Assembly (NCBI RefSeq): GCF_031432315.1
Contig: NZ_JAVKGO010000002.1
Location: 124,001-188,000, forward strand
Direction: 5' to 3'
DNA: 64,000 nt
Origin: Serpentinicella sp031432315
GTDB taxonomy: Bacteria; Bacillota; Clostridia; Peptostreptococcales; Natronincolaceae
In this document: positions 35,860 to 44,440 of the stretch, piece by piece
Numbering within the stretch: the stretch's first letter is position 1
How the letters are laid out: every line of letters begins with the position of its first letter
Made by a program: the position numbers and the translations under genes
The notes under the pieces: generated by a model
Database searches by the model: none
The model's input: the letters and a program-made list of their open reading frames with translations, nothing else
What the model was told of the DNA's origin: nothing

Positions 35860-37248
35860 TTGCAAAATGATAGTATAAAAAGATATGTAGGAAAAACACC
35901 TTTAATAAGAGCAAAAAATCTAGAGGAATACTTAGGAATATCAAAAATTTACATAAAAATGGAAGGGAATAATCCATCAGGCTTTTTAGAAGATCGATTG
36001 GCGTATCTAATGATACGAGATGCTTTAGACAAGGGACGGGATACAATTTGCATGGGGATTCCTGGTAGAATTATGGTTTCCGTTGCTTTTATATCAAAGT
36101 ACTTCGATATAGACTGTGTTTTTTATGTACCTAAAAATAGTAAACTTCCGAAAAAGTCGGTATTTAAAGAATGTGAGAATGTAGAAATAATTGAGTACGG
36201 TAAAAATAGTAATGATTCAGTTGAGAGAAGTAATGAAGTTGCACTTGAAAAAGACTGGTATAACGGCAATGTTGGACAAGAAAACAATCTATTATACAAT
36301 TATACATACTCTTATTTAGCTAAAGAACTAAGTAGCCAACAGGATGAAAAGATCGATACTGTATTTTGTCAAACAGGTCAAGGGTCGTCAATATCAGGAC
36401 TTTATTGGGGATTTAAACAGCTATGGATCGATGAAGAACTAAAAAAAGTACCCAAATTATATGCTTGTAGTACAGCAGAGGGCAACTCAATTGTAGAGTC
36501 ATTTAACCAAGGTAGTAGAGAATTAATGTTGACAAAGCCAAAACCAAATAGTAAGACAAAGTATAATAGCGAATTTATAAAAAAAGCAAAGTACAATGCA
36601 CAAGAAGCACTGAACGCTATTTATGAGACACAGGGTGGAGCAGTTGGAATTGATGATAAGGAACTTTTACCAGCAAAAAGAAAATTACAAGAGTTAGAAA
36701 GAATCAAATTAACTGCAGCAAACGCATTACCAATAGCAACGTTTATGAAGTTGGCTGAACAAGGAAAAATCACTGATGGTGTACATATAATAGTCCTTAA
36801 AGATGGAAAAGTTGATTTGGATGTCACTAAAGTTACTAGAGATACCTTACCAGTTCCATACGATAAATTTGTTGAATTACTACATACTTGGTTAACAGAA
36901 TATACCGACCCAGTTTTCGAAATTAATGAGGCACTTGAAAAAGCTTTTAAAGATGGACACGTTCTATGTGCTTATCAACATGGTAAACTAGTTGGTATAT
37001 CGGTTATTATTAAAACAGGTTTTGAAGCGTTTTTCCCAAGATTCCATTTAGGATATATAGCAACAAAAAAAGATATCAAAGGGCGAGGAATTGGTACACA
37101 GATACTTCAGAAAGCAGTTGAAGTTACAGATGGACATTTGTCATTACATGTTGATACCAAAAACAGAAATGCAGTAAAGTTATATGAAAAGATAGGTTTC
37201 AAGAGAAAATATTTTAGAATGATCTATGAAGGCATTGATAAACAATAG
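35860..37248 (+). CDS. PLP fold-type II domain (Schiff-base Lys replaced) fused to a GNAT acetyltransferase
   Basis: 462 aa. Residues 1-320 resemble cysteine synthase/threonine-synthase-like enzymes: VGKTPLIRAKNLE, IYIKMEGNNPSGFLEDR, the phosphate-binding-type loop QTGQGSSISG and a C-terminal GVHIIVLKDGK. In active members the block reads NPxGSxKDR; here Lys is Glu44, and the substrate-binding loop TSGNTG is also missing (MGIPGRI). So this domain probably does not form the usual PLP aldimine. Residues 330-462 are a GNAT domain with IKGRGIGTQIL and DTKNRNAVKLYEKIGFK. TTG start, 8 bp after GGAGGGG. It is convergent with lysine 2,3-aminomutase; a beta-lysine or related acetyltransferase role is possible, but only by context. 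Confidence 0.8.
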   Translation: MQNDSIKRYVGKTPLIRAKNLEEYLGISKIYIKMEGNNPSGFLEDRLAYLMIRDALDKGRDTICMGIPGRIMVSVAFISKYFDIDCVFYVPKNSKLPKKSVFKECENVEIIEYGKNSNDSVERSNEVALEKDWYNGNVGQENNLLYNYTYSYLAKELSSQQDEKIDTVFCQTGQGSSISGLYWGFKQLWIDEELKKVPKLYACSTAEGNSIVESFNQGSRELMLTKPKPNSKTKYNSEFIKKAKYNAQEALNAIYETQGGAVGIDDKELLPAKRKLQELERIKLTAANALPIATFMKLAEQGKITDGVHIIVLKDGKVDLDVTKVTRDTLPVPYDKFVELLHTWLTEYTDPVFEINEALEKAFKDGHVLCAYQHGKLVGISVIIKTGFEAFFPRFHLGYIATKKDIKGRGIGTQILQKAVEVTDGHLSLHVDTKNRNAVKLYEKIGFKRKYFRMIYEGIDKQ

Positions 37249-37260
37249 ACCTTAATAATA

Positions 37261-37311
37261 AAAAAGACAGCTTTTTAAAACGATGTAAGTTTTAAAAAGC
37301 TGTCTTTTTAT
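37261..37311. terminator. Strong bidirectional terminator
   Basis: A perfect 21-bp stem (37261-37281 with 37289-37309) and a 7-nt loop, with A and T runs at both ends. It ends the fusion gene and the opposing aminomutase. Confidence 0.9.
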
Positions 37312-37357
37312 ATATTAGGAAAGTGCTACTTCACAACTAACACTTTTTTATGTAAGG

Positions 37358-38599
37358 TTATCTTGAGTGACGCTCAAGCTGATCTGGTTCCATCGATACT
37401 TCTTGACCTTCTATTAAACCAGCTACACTAAATGTAGCATGTTGTTCATCATCATTACACATTTCACAGGAACAGTTATTCTCATAACTTTCAGGCTGTG
37501 TATACGTTGTTATTACACCTTCATAGTTTCTTAATACAACTTTATCTGGTGATTGAGAAATAATATAGTTAGGCATAGCAGGAATTTTCCCTCCACCACC
37601 AGGTGCATCAATGACAAAAGTAGGTACCGCATAACCAGATGTGTGACCTCGAAGACCTTCAAGAATTTCAATTCCCTTAGAAACAGGGGTTCTGAAATGC
37701 TCGATTCCTGTTGAAAGATCACATTGATATAAATAATAAGGTCGTACCCTAATTTGTACGAGTTGATGAACAAGGTTGCGCATAATATTTACACAATCAT
37801 TAACGCCTTTTAGAAGTACAGATTGATTACCAAGGGGAATGCCTGCATTAGCTAATAAATTAATAGCATCTTTTGCTTCTGTGGTAATTTCTTTTGGATG
37901 GTTGAAGTGCGTGTTTAACCAAATAGGATGATATTTCTTTAGCATATTTACAAGTTTAGGAGTAATTCTTTGAGGCATAACCACAGGGATTCTTGATCCC
38001 AGCCTTATAATTTCAACATGGGGAATATTTCTAAGTTTACTAAGGATATATTCTAGGTGTTCATCAGAGACAAGTAAACTATCTCCACCTGATAAAAGAA
38101 CATCTCTAATTTGAGGGTTATTTGCAATGTATTCAATTGCTTTATCTATTTGTTCTGTGGAAGTATGTGCATCGTCATGTCCTGCAAAACGTCGTCTTGT
38201 ACAATGTCGACAGTACATAGAACACATATCAGTGATAAGTAATAATACACGATCAGGATAACGGTGAGTTAGTCCAGGTACGGGTGAATCAACGTCTTCA
38301 TGTAATGGGTCATCCATGTCACCATCTTTTTGTTCTAACTCTAAAGCTAAAGGTACGCCTTGTTTTCTAATAGGGCAAGTAGGATCATTTTCATCCATTA
38401 ACATTGCATAATAAGGGGTAATACCCATTCTCAGCGTTTCTAGACATTGTTTAATGCCGATTTCTTCATCTTCCGTTAAGTGAATAATTTCTTTAAGCTG
38501 ATCAATATCAGTAATACGATTAGCTAATTGCCATTTCCAATCATTCCATTCTTCGTCCGTAACATTTCTCCATAATTCTACATTTTTATAATCTCTCAT
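37358..38599 (-). CDS. kamA: L-lysine 2,3-aminomutase
   Basis: 413 aa radical SAM, PLP enzyme converting L-lysine to L-beta-lysine in fermentation or osmolyte synthesis. Cluster motif CSMYCRHCTRRRF, PLP lysine in GGGGKIPAMPNY, and C-terminal zinc-binding cysteines NNCSCEMC. Length matches characterised clostridial KamA. Start ATG 38599 follows AAAAGGAGG; the longer start has no ribosome site. The neighbouring GNAT fusion at 35860 could act on its product (ablA/ablB-like logic). Confidence 0.94.
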   Translation of the reverse strand: MRDYKNVELWRNVTDEEWNDWKWQLANRITDIDQLKEIIHLTEDEEIGIKQCLETLRMGITPYYAMLMDENDPTCPIRKQGVPLALELEQKDGDMDDPLHEDVDSPVPGLTHRYPDRVLLLITDMCSMYCRHCTRRRFAGHDDAHTSTEQIDKAIEYIANNPQIRDVLLSGGDSLLVSDEHLEYILSKLRNIPHVEIIRLGSRIPVVMPQRITPKLVNMLKKYHPIWLNTHFNHPKEITTEAKDAINLLANAGIPLGNQSVLLKGVNDCVNIMRNLVHQLVQIRVRPYYLYQCDLSTGIEHFRTPVSKGIEILEGLRGHTSGYAVPTFVIDAPGGGGKIPAMPNYIISQSPDKVVLRNYEGVITTYTQPESYENNCSCEMCNDDEQHATFSVAGLIEGQEVSMEPDQLERHSR

Positions 38600-39000
38600 T
38601 GTATCCTCCTTTTTTGTAACAATTCTATTATGCACTAAAATGCATAAATATACAAATTCTGTAAAAAGGCATAAGGCACTATTTCCGTGTATTTCATCTA
38701 GTTACAGGAGATTAGCAATGAGAGACATAGAATTAATATTGTATACTCATGAATAGTCCCTATTACGTAGGCGGGAGGTACATATAAAAGAATGCTAAAT
38801 TTAACAATAAAAACTTTAAAAAAATTATAGTATTAGCTCAAAAATTAGTGTAGAATAGATTGGTACAGAAAAAAAGAGAAAAAAGTCGAAAATATAGGGC
38901 GATAAAAATAATTTGGCATGCTAATTGCAGTTAAGTATGTTAAAAAAATAACAACAGTGTACCATATTAGACTTTAGTAAAAATTTAGAGGAGTGATAAA
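38600..39000. other. 401-bp divergent region, kamA / OFA transporter
   Basis: Holds the sigma-54 promoter described separately at 38913-38929. The rest is AT-rich. A 12-codon frame at 38717 with a passable ribosome site is present but has no support as a gene. No T-box or riboswitch was recognised. Confidence 0.4.
38913..38929 (+). promoter_or_regulatory. Sigma-54 (RpoN) promoter of the OFA transporter
   Basis: TTGGCATG-CTAA-TTGCA. The -24 GG (38915) and -12 GC (38927) are exactly 12 bp apart, as required for RpoN. Predicted start about 38940, 60 bp before the gene. An enhancer-binding activator must exist, but none is encoded in the window. Confidence 0.75.
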
Positions 39001-40278
39001 ATGAGTCAAAAGAAAACAAACCGGTGGGTAATATTAGCAGTAAGTATTATTATGAACGTTTGTATAGGTGCCGCTTATGCATGGAGTGTATTCCAAACGC
39101 CTCTAGTAGAACTTCTAGGAGCAACAACTTCTGAAGTTTCATTAGCTTTTACCCTAAGTTTAGCACTTATCCCTATTTCTATGATTATTTTTGGTAAGTT
39201 TCAAGATAAAAAAGGACCTCAAATTGTAACATTAATAGGAAGTATTGTCTTCGGAATCGGATTAATATTAACAGGATATACAAATTCTGTTCTAATGCTT
39301 TATATTACCTATGGAGTATTAGGTGGTTTCGGTATAGGGGCTGTATATGGTTGTACGATTGCCAATACGGTTAAATGGTTTCCAGATAAAAGAGGTTTAG
39401 CCGGTGGTTTAGTTGCAGCTGGATTTGGATCTGGAGCAGTAATTCTTGCACCTTTAGGGGCAAGATTAGTAGATATGTATGGTGTATTAGCGACTTTTAA
39501 ATTGATGGGAATTGTGTTCTTAATTGTTGTTGGACTATGTTCTTTCATAATTAAAGCACCAGCTCAAGGTTGGACACCAGAAGGGTGGACACCGCCAGCA
39601 CCTTCTAAGACTTCTATTAATTCAGGAGTTGAAATGGCACCAGGAGAAATGATGAAAACAGGTACATTCTATATTTTATGGGTGATGTATACGATTGGTA
39701 TGGTATCAGGATTAATGATCATTGGACATGCTTCACCGATTGCCCAAGGACAAATCGGTTTAGCACCACACGTAGCCGCCATTTGTGTAAGTGTTATTGC
39801 TTTAGCAAATACATTTGGTAGAATTTTGTGGGGAAATATTTCTGATAAAATAGGTAGATACAACACAATTGTTGTAATGTACATTGTAAGTGCTGTAATG
39901 CTATTAGTCTTAAATGTATCGCAAAATATTGTTTTGTTCTTAATTTCAGCATCTGGTATTGCGCTAAGTTTTGGTGGTTTCTTAGGAATCATGCCTTCAG
40001 TTACAGCAGAAAACTTTGGTTCGAAAAGTTTAGGTATTAATTATGGTATTCTATTTACAGCCTATGGAGTTGCCGCAGTAGTAGGACCGCAGATTGCGTC
40101 AGCTGCTGTTGAAGCAAGTGGCGGGGTATACTCTAGAGCATATATCATTTCAAGTGCTATGAACATTGTAGGTATTATATGTGCTGTAATGATGGTATTA
40201 AAAGCTAAAAACGATGCAAAAAAATCCGAAGCGTCAATTAAAGAAGAAATAATAGAACCATTAGCTAATGAAGCATAA
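39001..40278 (+). CDS. OFA-family MFS transporter (oxalate/formate antiporter family)
   Basis: 425 aa with 12 membrane segments. OFA-like features: NVCIGAAYAWSVFQTPL near the start, GGFGIGAVYGC, KWFPDKRGLAGGLVAAGFGSGA and GRILWGNISDKIGR. The family includes oxalate/formate and monocarboxylate transporters; the substrate here is unproven. ATG follows GAGGAGTGAT. The sigma-54 promoter upstream and kamA on the other side suggest induction by an amino-acid or carboxylate signal. Confidence 0.85.
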   Translation: MSQKKTNRWVILAVSIIMNVCIGAAYAWSVFQTPLVELLGATTSEVSLAFTLSLALIPISMIIFGKFQDKKGPQIVTLIGSIVFGIGLILTGYTNSVLMLYITYGVLGGFGIGAVYGCTIANTVKWFPDKRGLAGGLVAAGFGSGAVILAPLGARLVDMYGVLATFKLMGIVFLIVVGLCSFIIKAPAQGWTPEGWTPPAPSKTSINSGVEMAPGEMMKTGTFYILWVMYTIGMVSGLMIIGHASPIAQGQIGLAPHVAAICVSVIALANTFGRILWGNISDKIGRYNTIVVMYIVSAVMLLVLNVSQNIVLFLISASGIALSFGGFLGIMPSVTAENFGSKSLGINYGILFTAYGVAAVVGPQIASAAVEASGGVYSRAYIISSAMNIVGIICAVMMVLKAKNDAKKSEASIKEEIIEPLANEA

Positions 40279-40300
40279 GGGATTTAATTAAATATTTTGG

Positions 40301-40340
40301 AAGGACACGTATTAGGTAGCTAATAAACGTGTCCTTTTAT
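40301..40340 (+). terminator. Terminator after the OFA transporter
   Basis: 10-bp stem AAGGACACGT / ACGTGTCCTT, 16-nt loop, T-rich tail. Confidence 0.8.
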
Positions 40341-40459
40341 TTTTATTTTAAGTTCTAAAATAATATATCTAAAGGTTGATTGTATTTATCCCTTAATAAG
40401 CGTTATAATAGTAGTGTAACGTATGTACATAAAAATTATTTAGTTAGAGAAGGTGAACT

Positions 40460-41308
40460 ATGATTGAATTAGGAAAAATTCAAAAACTAGAAGTGATACG
40501 TATAGCATCTGTAGGTGCCTATCTAAACACGATTAATAGTAGAGATGAAGATGTTTTATTACCTAACAATAAATTAGACGAAAACTTGAATCTAGGTGAC
40601 GAAATTGAAGTATTCGTGTATAGAGATTCAGAGGATAGAATGATTGCAACGACTACAAAGCCTAAAATAACTTTAGGGGAACTAGCATATTTACAGGTGG
40701 TAGATGTGACTAAGATCGGAGCATTTGTTGATTGGGGCTTAGAAAAAGATTTATTACTGCCCTTTAGTGAGCAGTCAACAAGGGTAAAGGTTAACGGTCA
40801 ATATTTAATGGGCATGTATATTGATAAAACCGGCAGATTATGTGCAACGATGGATATATACCATCAGTTATTAGAGGATGCACCATATAAAGAAGATGCA
40901 AAGGTTTTAGGTACTGTTTACAGTATAAATGAAGATATAGGTGTTTTCGTCGCAGTAGATAATTTATATTGTGGTCTTATTCCAAATAGCGAAGTATTTA
41001 GAACTTATAAAATAGGGGAGCAAATTGAAGCAAGGGTTAGCAGGCGAAGAGATGATGGAAAATTAGATTTAAGCCTGCGGGAAAAAGCACATTTACAAAT
41101 GAATGATGATGCACAAATTATTTTAGAAAAATTAGAACTAAGTGGTGGCAGTTTACCATTGAATGATAAAAGTGATCCTCAAGAAATAAAAGCGGCGTTT
41201 AAAATGAGTAAAAACGCTTTTAAAAGAGCTATTGGAAGACTACTTAAGGAAAATAAAATTGAATTTGTAGAAGGTGGTATAAAAATTAAGCGAGAGATAG
41301 AGTCATAA
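40460..41308 (+). CDS. cvfB: CvfB-family S1-like RNA-binding protein
   Basis: 282 aa. Three S1-like beta-barrel units (about 3-62, 70-130 and 145-215: VIRIASVGAYLN, VDVTKIGAFVDWGLEKDLLLPF and VAVDNLYCGLIPNSE) and a C-terminal winged-helix part (MSKNAFKRAIGRLLKENKI). Matches YitL/CvfB, which binds RNA and affects virulence genes in Staphylococcus; the role in Clostridia is unknown. ATG 6 bp after AGAAGGTG. Confidence 0.85.
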   Translation: MIELGKIQKLEVIRIASVGAYLNTINSRDEDVLLPNNKLDENLNLGDEIEVFVYRDSEDRMIATTTKPKITLGELAYLQVVDVTKIGAFVDWGLEKDLLLPFSEQSTRVKVNGQYLMGMYIDKTGRLCATMDIYHQLLEDAPYKEDAKVLGTVYSINEDIGVFVAVDNLYCGLIPNSEVFRTYKIGEQIEARVSRRRDDGKLDLSLREKAHLQMNDDAQIILEKLELSGGSLPLNDKSDPQEIKAAFKMSKNAFKRAIGRLLKENKIEFVEGGIKIKREIES

Positions 41309-41377
41309 CATACATGGTACTTAAGTATAAATAATATAATGATTTATGGTCAAAGGCTATTATAATAAGGTGTGTTA

Positions 41378-41590
41378 ATGATGAATGATAAATTACTTAA
41401 AATGCTAAAAATAATATTTATTCTTTTAGGTGTGGTGATTCTTTATTTAGAATTCGCTGTTCTATACTATGATGGCATACTAGGTTTAACGATGACATTG
41501 CTAGGTATAGGCCTAATAGTTACAGGCGTCTTTTATAAATGTAAAGATCCCATGAAGATATTAGAAATACTATTTGAATTTTTCATATAA
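41378..41590 (+). CDS. Small two-TM membrane protein, unknown
   Basis: 70 aa with two hydrophobic helices (about 12-30 and 37-55) and a short C-terminal tail with one Cys. Not recognised. ATG 41378 is 7 bp after AAGG; ATG 41381 is equally possible. Downstream of cvfB by 69 bp and possibly co-transcribed. Confidence 0.55.
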   Translation: MMNDKLLKMLKIIFILLGVVILYLEFAVLYYDGILGLTMTLLGIGLIVTGVFYKCKDPMKILEILFEFFI

Positions 41591-41699
41591 GGAAATGTTA
41601 TGATCACGTTTAGTAAGGTACTTGAAACTTTGCAGTCGTCTAGGGAAACCTAGAGGTTACAAGCAGTTGCACTTTTTCATCTTAATCTACATAAAAAAT

Positions 41700-41746
41700 A
41701 AAAAAGGTTTATAGCTCTTGAATAGGGTTATAAACTTTTTTTATTT
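41700..41746 (+). terminator. Terminator upstream of fabV
   Basis: Stem AAAAGGTTTATA / TATAAACTTTTTT with a 15-nt loop and T tract; ends the cvfB-side transcript. Confidence 0.8.
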
Positions 41747-41775
41747 TTAATATTGATAAAAAATTAACAAATTAC

Positions 41776-41827
41776 TTGTTTAAATTGGGAAATATGTGGT
41801 ATATTAATAATAACGATAATCATTATC
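41776..41827 (+). promoter_or_regulatory. fabV promoter with a Fur box
   Basis: TTGTTT (41776-41781), 18 bp, TATATT (41800-41805). Directly downstream is CGATAATCATTATCA (41814-41828), 14 of 15 matches to the Fur 7-1-7 box TGATAATNATTATCA. The operator covers the predicted start site. Confidence 0.75.
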
Positions 41828-41910
41828 AGTTTTACAATATAAAATTACCAGACTAAATATGATTATTGAACAAATAATAATACTAAGTGTTTTTAAAAGG
41901 AGATGATTTT

Positions 41911-43107
41911 ATGATTATAGAACCTAAATTAAATGGTAACGTTGCCCGAGCTGCTCATCCCTATGGTTGTAAAGCAGCAATAGAGGAACAAATAAATTAT
42001 ACAAAAGAAAAAGGAACTTACTCAGGTCCAAAAAAAGCATTAATTTTAGGTGCTTCATCAAGTTATGGACTTGCTTCAAGAATTTCCTTAGCATTTGGTG
42101 CTGGGGCGGATACAATTGGTGTTTCTTACGAACATGGTATTCAAGATGAGAAAAAGTTGGCTACAGCTGGTTGGTGGAATAATATATTCTTTAAAGAAGC
42201 AGCTGAAAAGGAAGGATTAGTTGCAAAAAACTTTATTGGGGATGCCTTTTCAGATGAAATGAGAGAAGAAGTAATAAAATATATTAAAGAAGAGTTTGGT
42301 GGAAAAATTGACGTGCTAATTTACAGTTTAGCTTCCGGACGCCGTACAGATCCTAAAACAGGACAAACTCATTACTCAGCACTGAAACCCATTGGGGAAC
42401 CAATAGAAGGCTACAGCGTAAACTTAGAAAAGAGAGAACTCTTTGAGCAAAAAGTTGAACCAGCCACTGAAGAAGAAATTGCTGACACTGTAAAAGTTAT
42501 GGGTGGTGAAGACTGGGAAATATGGGTACAATGGTTACTAGAGGCAGGAGTTTTGGCAGAAGGATTTAAAACAACGCTGTATTCTTATATTGGACCAGAA
42601 GTTACCCAAGAGTTTTATCGTTCTGGTACTTTAGGTGAAGCAAAGAGAGATACCGAAGAAACAGCAGATAAATTACATGAGACTTTAAAAGAAAAAGTTA
42701 ATGGTGAAGCAGTTATTTGTGTTGGGAAAGCAGTAACAACAAAAGCAAGTGCTGTAATTCCGATTTTTCCTGTATACGTAAGTGCTTTATATAAAGTAAT
42801 GTTAGAGAAAGGATTACATGAAGATACAATGGAACATGTTCATCGATTTATGAAAGATATGTTCTACGGAGATAACCCTGAAGTCGATGAAAGAGGACGA
42901 CTAAGACCTGATTCTTGGGAGATGAGAGAAGATGTACAAAAAGAAGTAGAAGATATACTATCAGAAGTAACACCAGAAAATTTTCAAAACATAACCGCTG
43001 TAGAAGTCTTTCGAGATGAATTTATGCAGTTAAATGGATTTAATTTTGAAAATGTAGATTATACAAAGCCAGTGGACCTAGAAAAATTAAAAGCGTTACA
43101 ACCTTAG
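41911..43107 (+). CDS. fabV: Trans-2-enoyl-CoA/ACP reductase, FabV family
   Basis: 398 aa NADH-dependent reductase of the C=C bond of enoyl-CoA or enoyl-ACP; length equals the clostridial/Treponema Ter enzymes. NAD-binding GASSSYGLASR around residue 52 and the catalytic Tyr-x8-Lys as YRSGTLGEAK. In anaerobes it may serve butyrate formation or fatty-acid synthesis; no other fab or butyrate genes lie next to it. ATG 41911 is 8 bp after AAAAGGAGATG; the longer GTG start would overlap this site. The Fur box suggests iron control, perhaps as an iron-sparing alternative to flavin/Fe-S enzymes (inference). Confidence 0.92.
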   Translation: MIIEPKLNGNVARAAHPYGCKAAIEEQINYTKEKGTYSGPKKALILGASSSYGLASRISLAFGAGADTIGVSYEHGIQDEKKLATAGWWNNIFFKEAAEKEGLVAKNFIGDAFSDEMREEVIKYIKEEFGGKIDVLIYSLASGRRTDPKTGQTHYSALKPIGEPIEGYSVNLEKRELFEQKVEPATEEEIADTVKVMGGEDWEIWVQWLLEAGVLAEGFKTTLYSYIGPEVTQEFYRSGTLGEAKRDTEETADKLHETLKEKVNGEAVICVGKAVTTKASAVIPIFPVYVSALYKVMLEKGLHEDTMEHVHRFMKDMFYGDNPEVDERGRLRPDSWEMREDVQKEVEDILSEVTPENFQNITAVEVFRDEFMQLNGFNFENVDYTKPVDLEKLKALQP

Positions 43108-43157
43108 GATGTGAATTCGCATATATTCACAAATAACGACACCATAACATAACATAT

Positions 43158-43199
43158 AGCAAAAGCAAGATCGTAATGATCATAAAGGGGGCTTTTGCT
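43158..43199 (+). promoter_or_regulatory. Hairpin enclosing the ribosome site of the 84-aa gene
   Basis: AGCAAAAGC (from 43158) pairs with GCTTTTGCT ending at 43199, one base before ATG. The AAAGGGGG ribosome site is in the loop, together with an inner GATC-GTAAT-GATC hairpin. It could gate translation or act as the fabV terminator. Confidence 0.45.
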
Positions 43200-43454
43200 A
43201 TGATAACAGAAAGAAACTGGCATCTTATGGTGGTAAAGAAAATGAAAGATGTGGAGTCTTTTCAAGATTGCATAAAAGGGTACCCAAATAACGGTCTAAA
43301 ACGATTTGCGACAAATATTCAGTTTTTTAAAAGATTGTTCCAAATTAATTCACTACTAGTATTGCAATTATCTAGTGGGGATGTTATAAAAAGTATAAAT
43401 GAATACAATGAGAGACTAGAAAAATGTTTAATAGATAACATTTATGATAATTAA
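43200..43454 (+). CDS. Unknown 84-aa protein
   Basis: Small soluble protein, no recognised motif; basic and hydrophobic blocks (LMVVKKMKDVESF, FFKRLFQINSLLVLQL). ATG 43200 is after AAAGGGGGC; the frame could extend upstream to 43176 but would read the ribosome site. The hairpin that ends at the start codon suggests regulated translation. Downstream of fabV by 92 bp. Confidence 0.55.
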   Translation: MITERNWHLMVVKKMKDVESFQDCIKGYPNNGLKRFATNIQFFKRLFQINSLLVLQLSSGDVIKSINEYNERLEKCLIDNIYDN

Positions 43455-43549
43455 CTTAGGAGCTAAGTTATGGCAGGAATATAAAGTAGACCCCAGGGCA
43501 AAATAAACTTGTATCTGTTACTAATTGTATAAGAACAGGAGGGGTCACT

Positions 43550-43762
43550 ATGAGAGAAGGTTTAATACCAACTGTTTTAGGTACCGGTGTTGCAGCAACA
43601 GGAATTGCATTAAAAACAATGGCGATGCGAGACGATGACATGGACATGAGTGACAGAATGGACAGAGATAAGTTAATGCCCTTAGTTGCTGCAGGTGTAA
43701 TTGGTTTTGGACTTGCCCATGTTGTTCTAGGAAGCATTGATATGGTTCAAGACAATAAGTGA
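43550..43762 (+). CDS. Small membrane protein with an acidic, Met-rich loop
   Basis: 70 aa. Two hydrophobic helices (about 5-24 and 46-62) joined by a Met/Asp-rich loop MAMRDDDMDMSDRMDRD, which could bind metal ions (inference). Similar short proteins are common in Clostridia, some misnamed; no function known. ATG 9 bp after AGGAGGGG. Followed by a terminator. Confidence 0.65.
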   Translation: MREGLIPTVLGTGVAATGIALKTMAMRDDDMDMSDRMDRDKLMPLVAAGVIGFGLAHVVLGSIDMVQDNK

Positions 43763-43770
43763 CAGTACAA

Positions 43771-43800
43771 AAAATGAGGGTGTCATTCACCCTCATTTTA
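43771..43800 (+). terminator. Terminator before msrA
   Basis: 12-bp stem AAAATGAGGGTG / CACCCTCATTTT, 5-nt loop. Confidence 0.85.
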
Positions 43801-43831
43801 ATATTAATTTAAAATAAAGGGTGGGAAAAAC

Positions 43832-44308
43832 ATGAAAGAGATCGTTTTAGCAGCAGGATGCTTTTGGGGTGTAGAAGCATATTTTATGAAAATAAATGGA
43901 ATTACTGAAACAAAGGTTGGATACGCAAATGGCGATACTGAAACCCCTTCTTATGAAGAAGTAAAGACTGGAACAACAAATCATGCTGAAGTTTGTTACA
44001 TAAAGTACGATGAAGAAATTATAAAGCTAGAGGAGATATTAAAGCATTTTTGGCGTATTATAGACCCAACAATTAAAGATAGACAAGGTCCTGATGTAGG
44101 TTCGCAATACAGAACAGGGATTTATTATATTGAACAAGAAGATAAAGAAATGATATTAAAAACAAAAAAAGAAGAACAGTTAAAATATAAAGATCCAATT
44201 GTAACAGAAGTAGAACCATTAAAACAATTTTATTTAGCAGAAGAATACCATCAAAGGTATCTTGAAAAGAATCCCGGGGGATATTGTCATATCAACCTAG
44301 ACTTTTAA
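43832..44308 (+). CDS. msrA: Peptide-methionine (S)-S-oxide reductase MsrA
   Basis: 158 aa repair enzyme reducing methionine-S-sulfoxide in proteins. The active-site Cys is in GCFWG at residues 9-13, encoded by TGC (not UGA, as in some clostridial selenoprotein homologues); the EEYHQRY motif and C-terminal GYCHINLDF are present. Single-domain form, no MsrB. ATG 8 bp after AGGGTGGG. Own terminator. Confidence 0.95.
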   Translation: MKEIVLAAGCFWGVEAYFMKINGITETKVGYANGDTETPSYEEVKTGTTNHAEVCYIKYDEEIIKLEEILKHFWRIIDPTIKDRQGPDVGSQYRTGIYYIEQEDKEMILKTKKEEQLKYKDPIVTEVEPLKQFYLAEEYHQRYLEKNPGGYCHINLDF

Positions 44309-44338
44309 TTAAGAATAATAAAATTTTAATTTATGTGC

Positions 44339-44368
44339 AAAACACCTATAATTTTAGGTGTTTTTTTA
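44339..44368 (+). terminator. Terminator after msrA
   Basis: 9-bp stem AAAACACCT / AGGTGTTTT and T7. Confidence 0.85.
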
Positions 44369-44440
44369 CATTTCTATCCATGAATTATTAATGTTATAAT
44401 AATATAAAGTGAACTTTTAGAGAGATAGGGGGACAATAGC

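Larger units (their letters stand above)
41591..41910. other. 320-bp gap: hairpin, terminator and fabV promoter
   Basis: It contains a CTAGG-GAAA-CCTAG hairpin at about 41639-41652 and the terminator and Fur-boxed promoter listed separately. No gene is seen. Confidence 0.5.

Noticed and set aside
38717..38755. 12-codon frame with a passable ribosome site upstream of the OFA transporter
   Set aside because: Too short, no leader-peptide pattern (no codon run) and no attenuator hairpin.
43855..43870. Selenocysteine in MsrA
   Set aside because: The active-site codon is TGC, not TGA.
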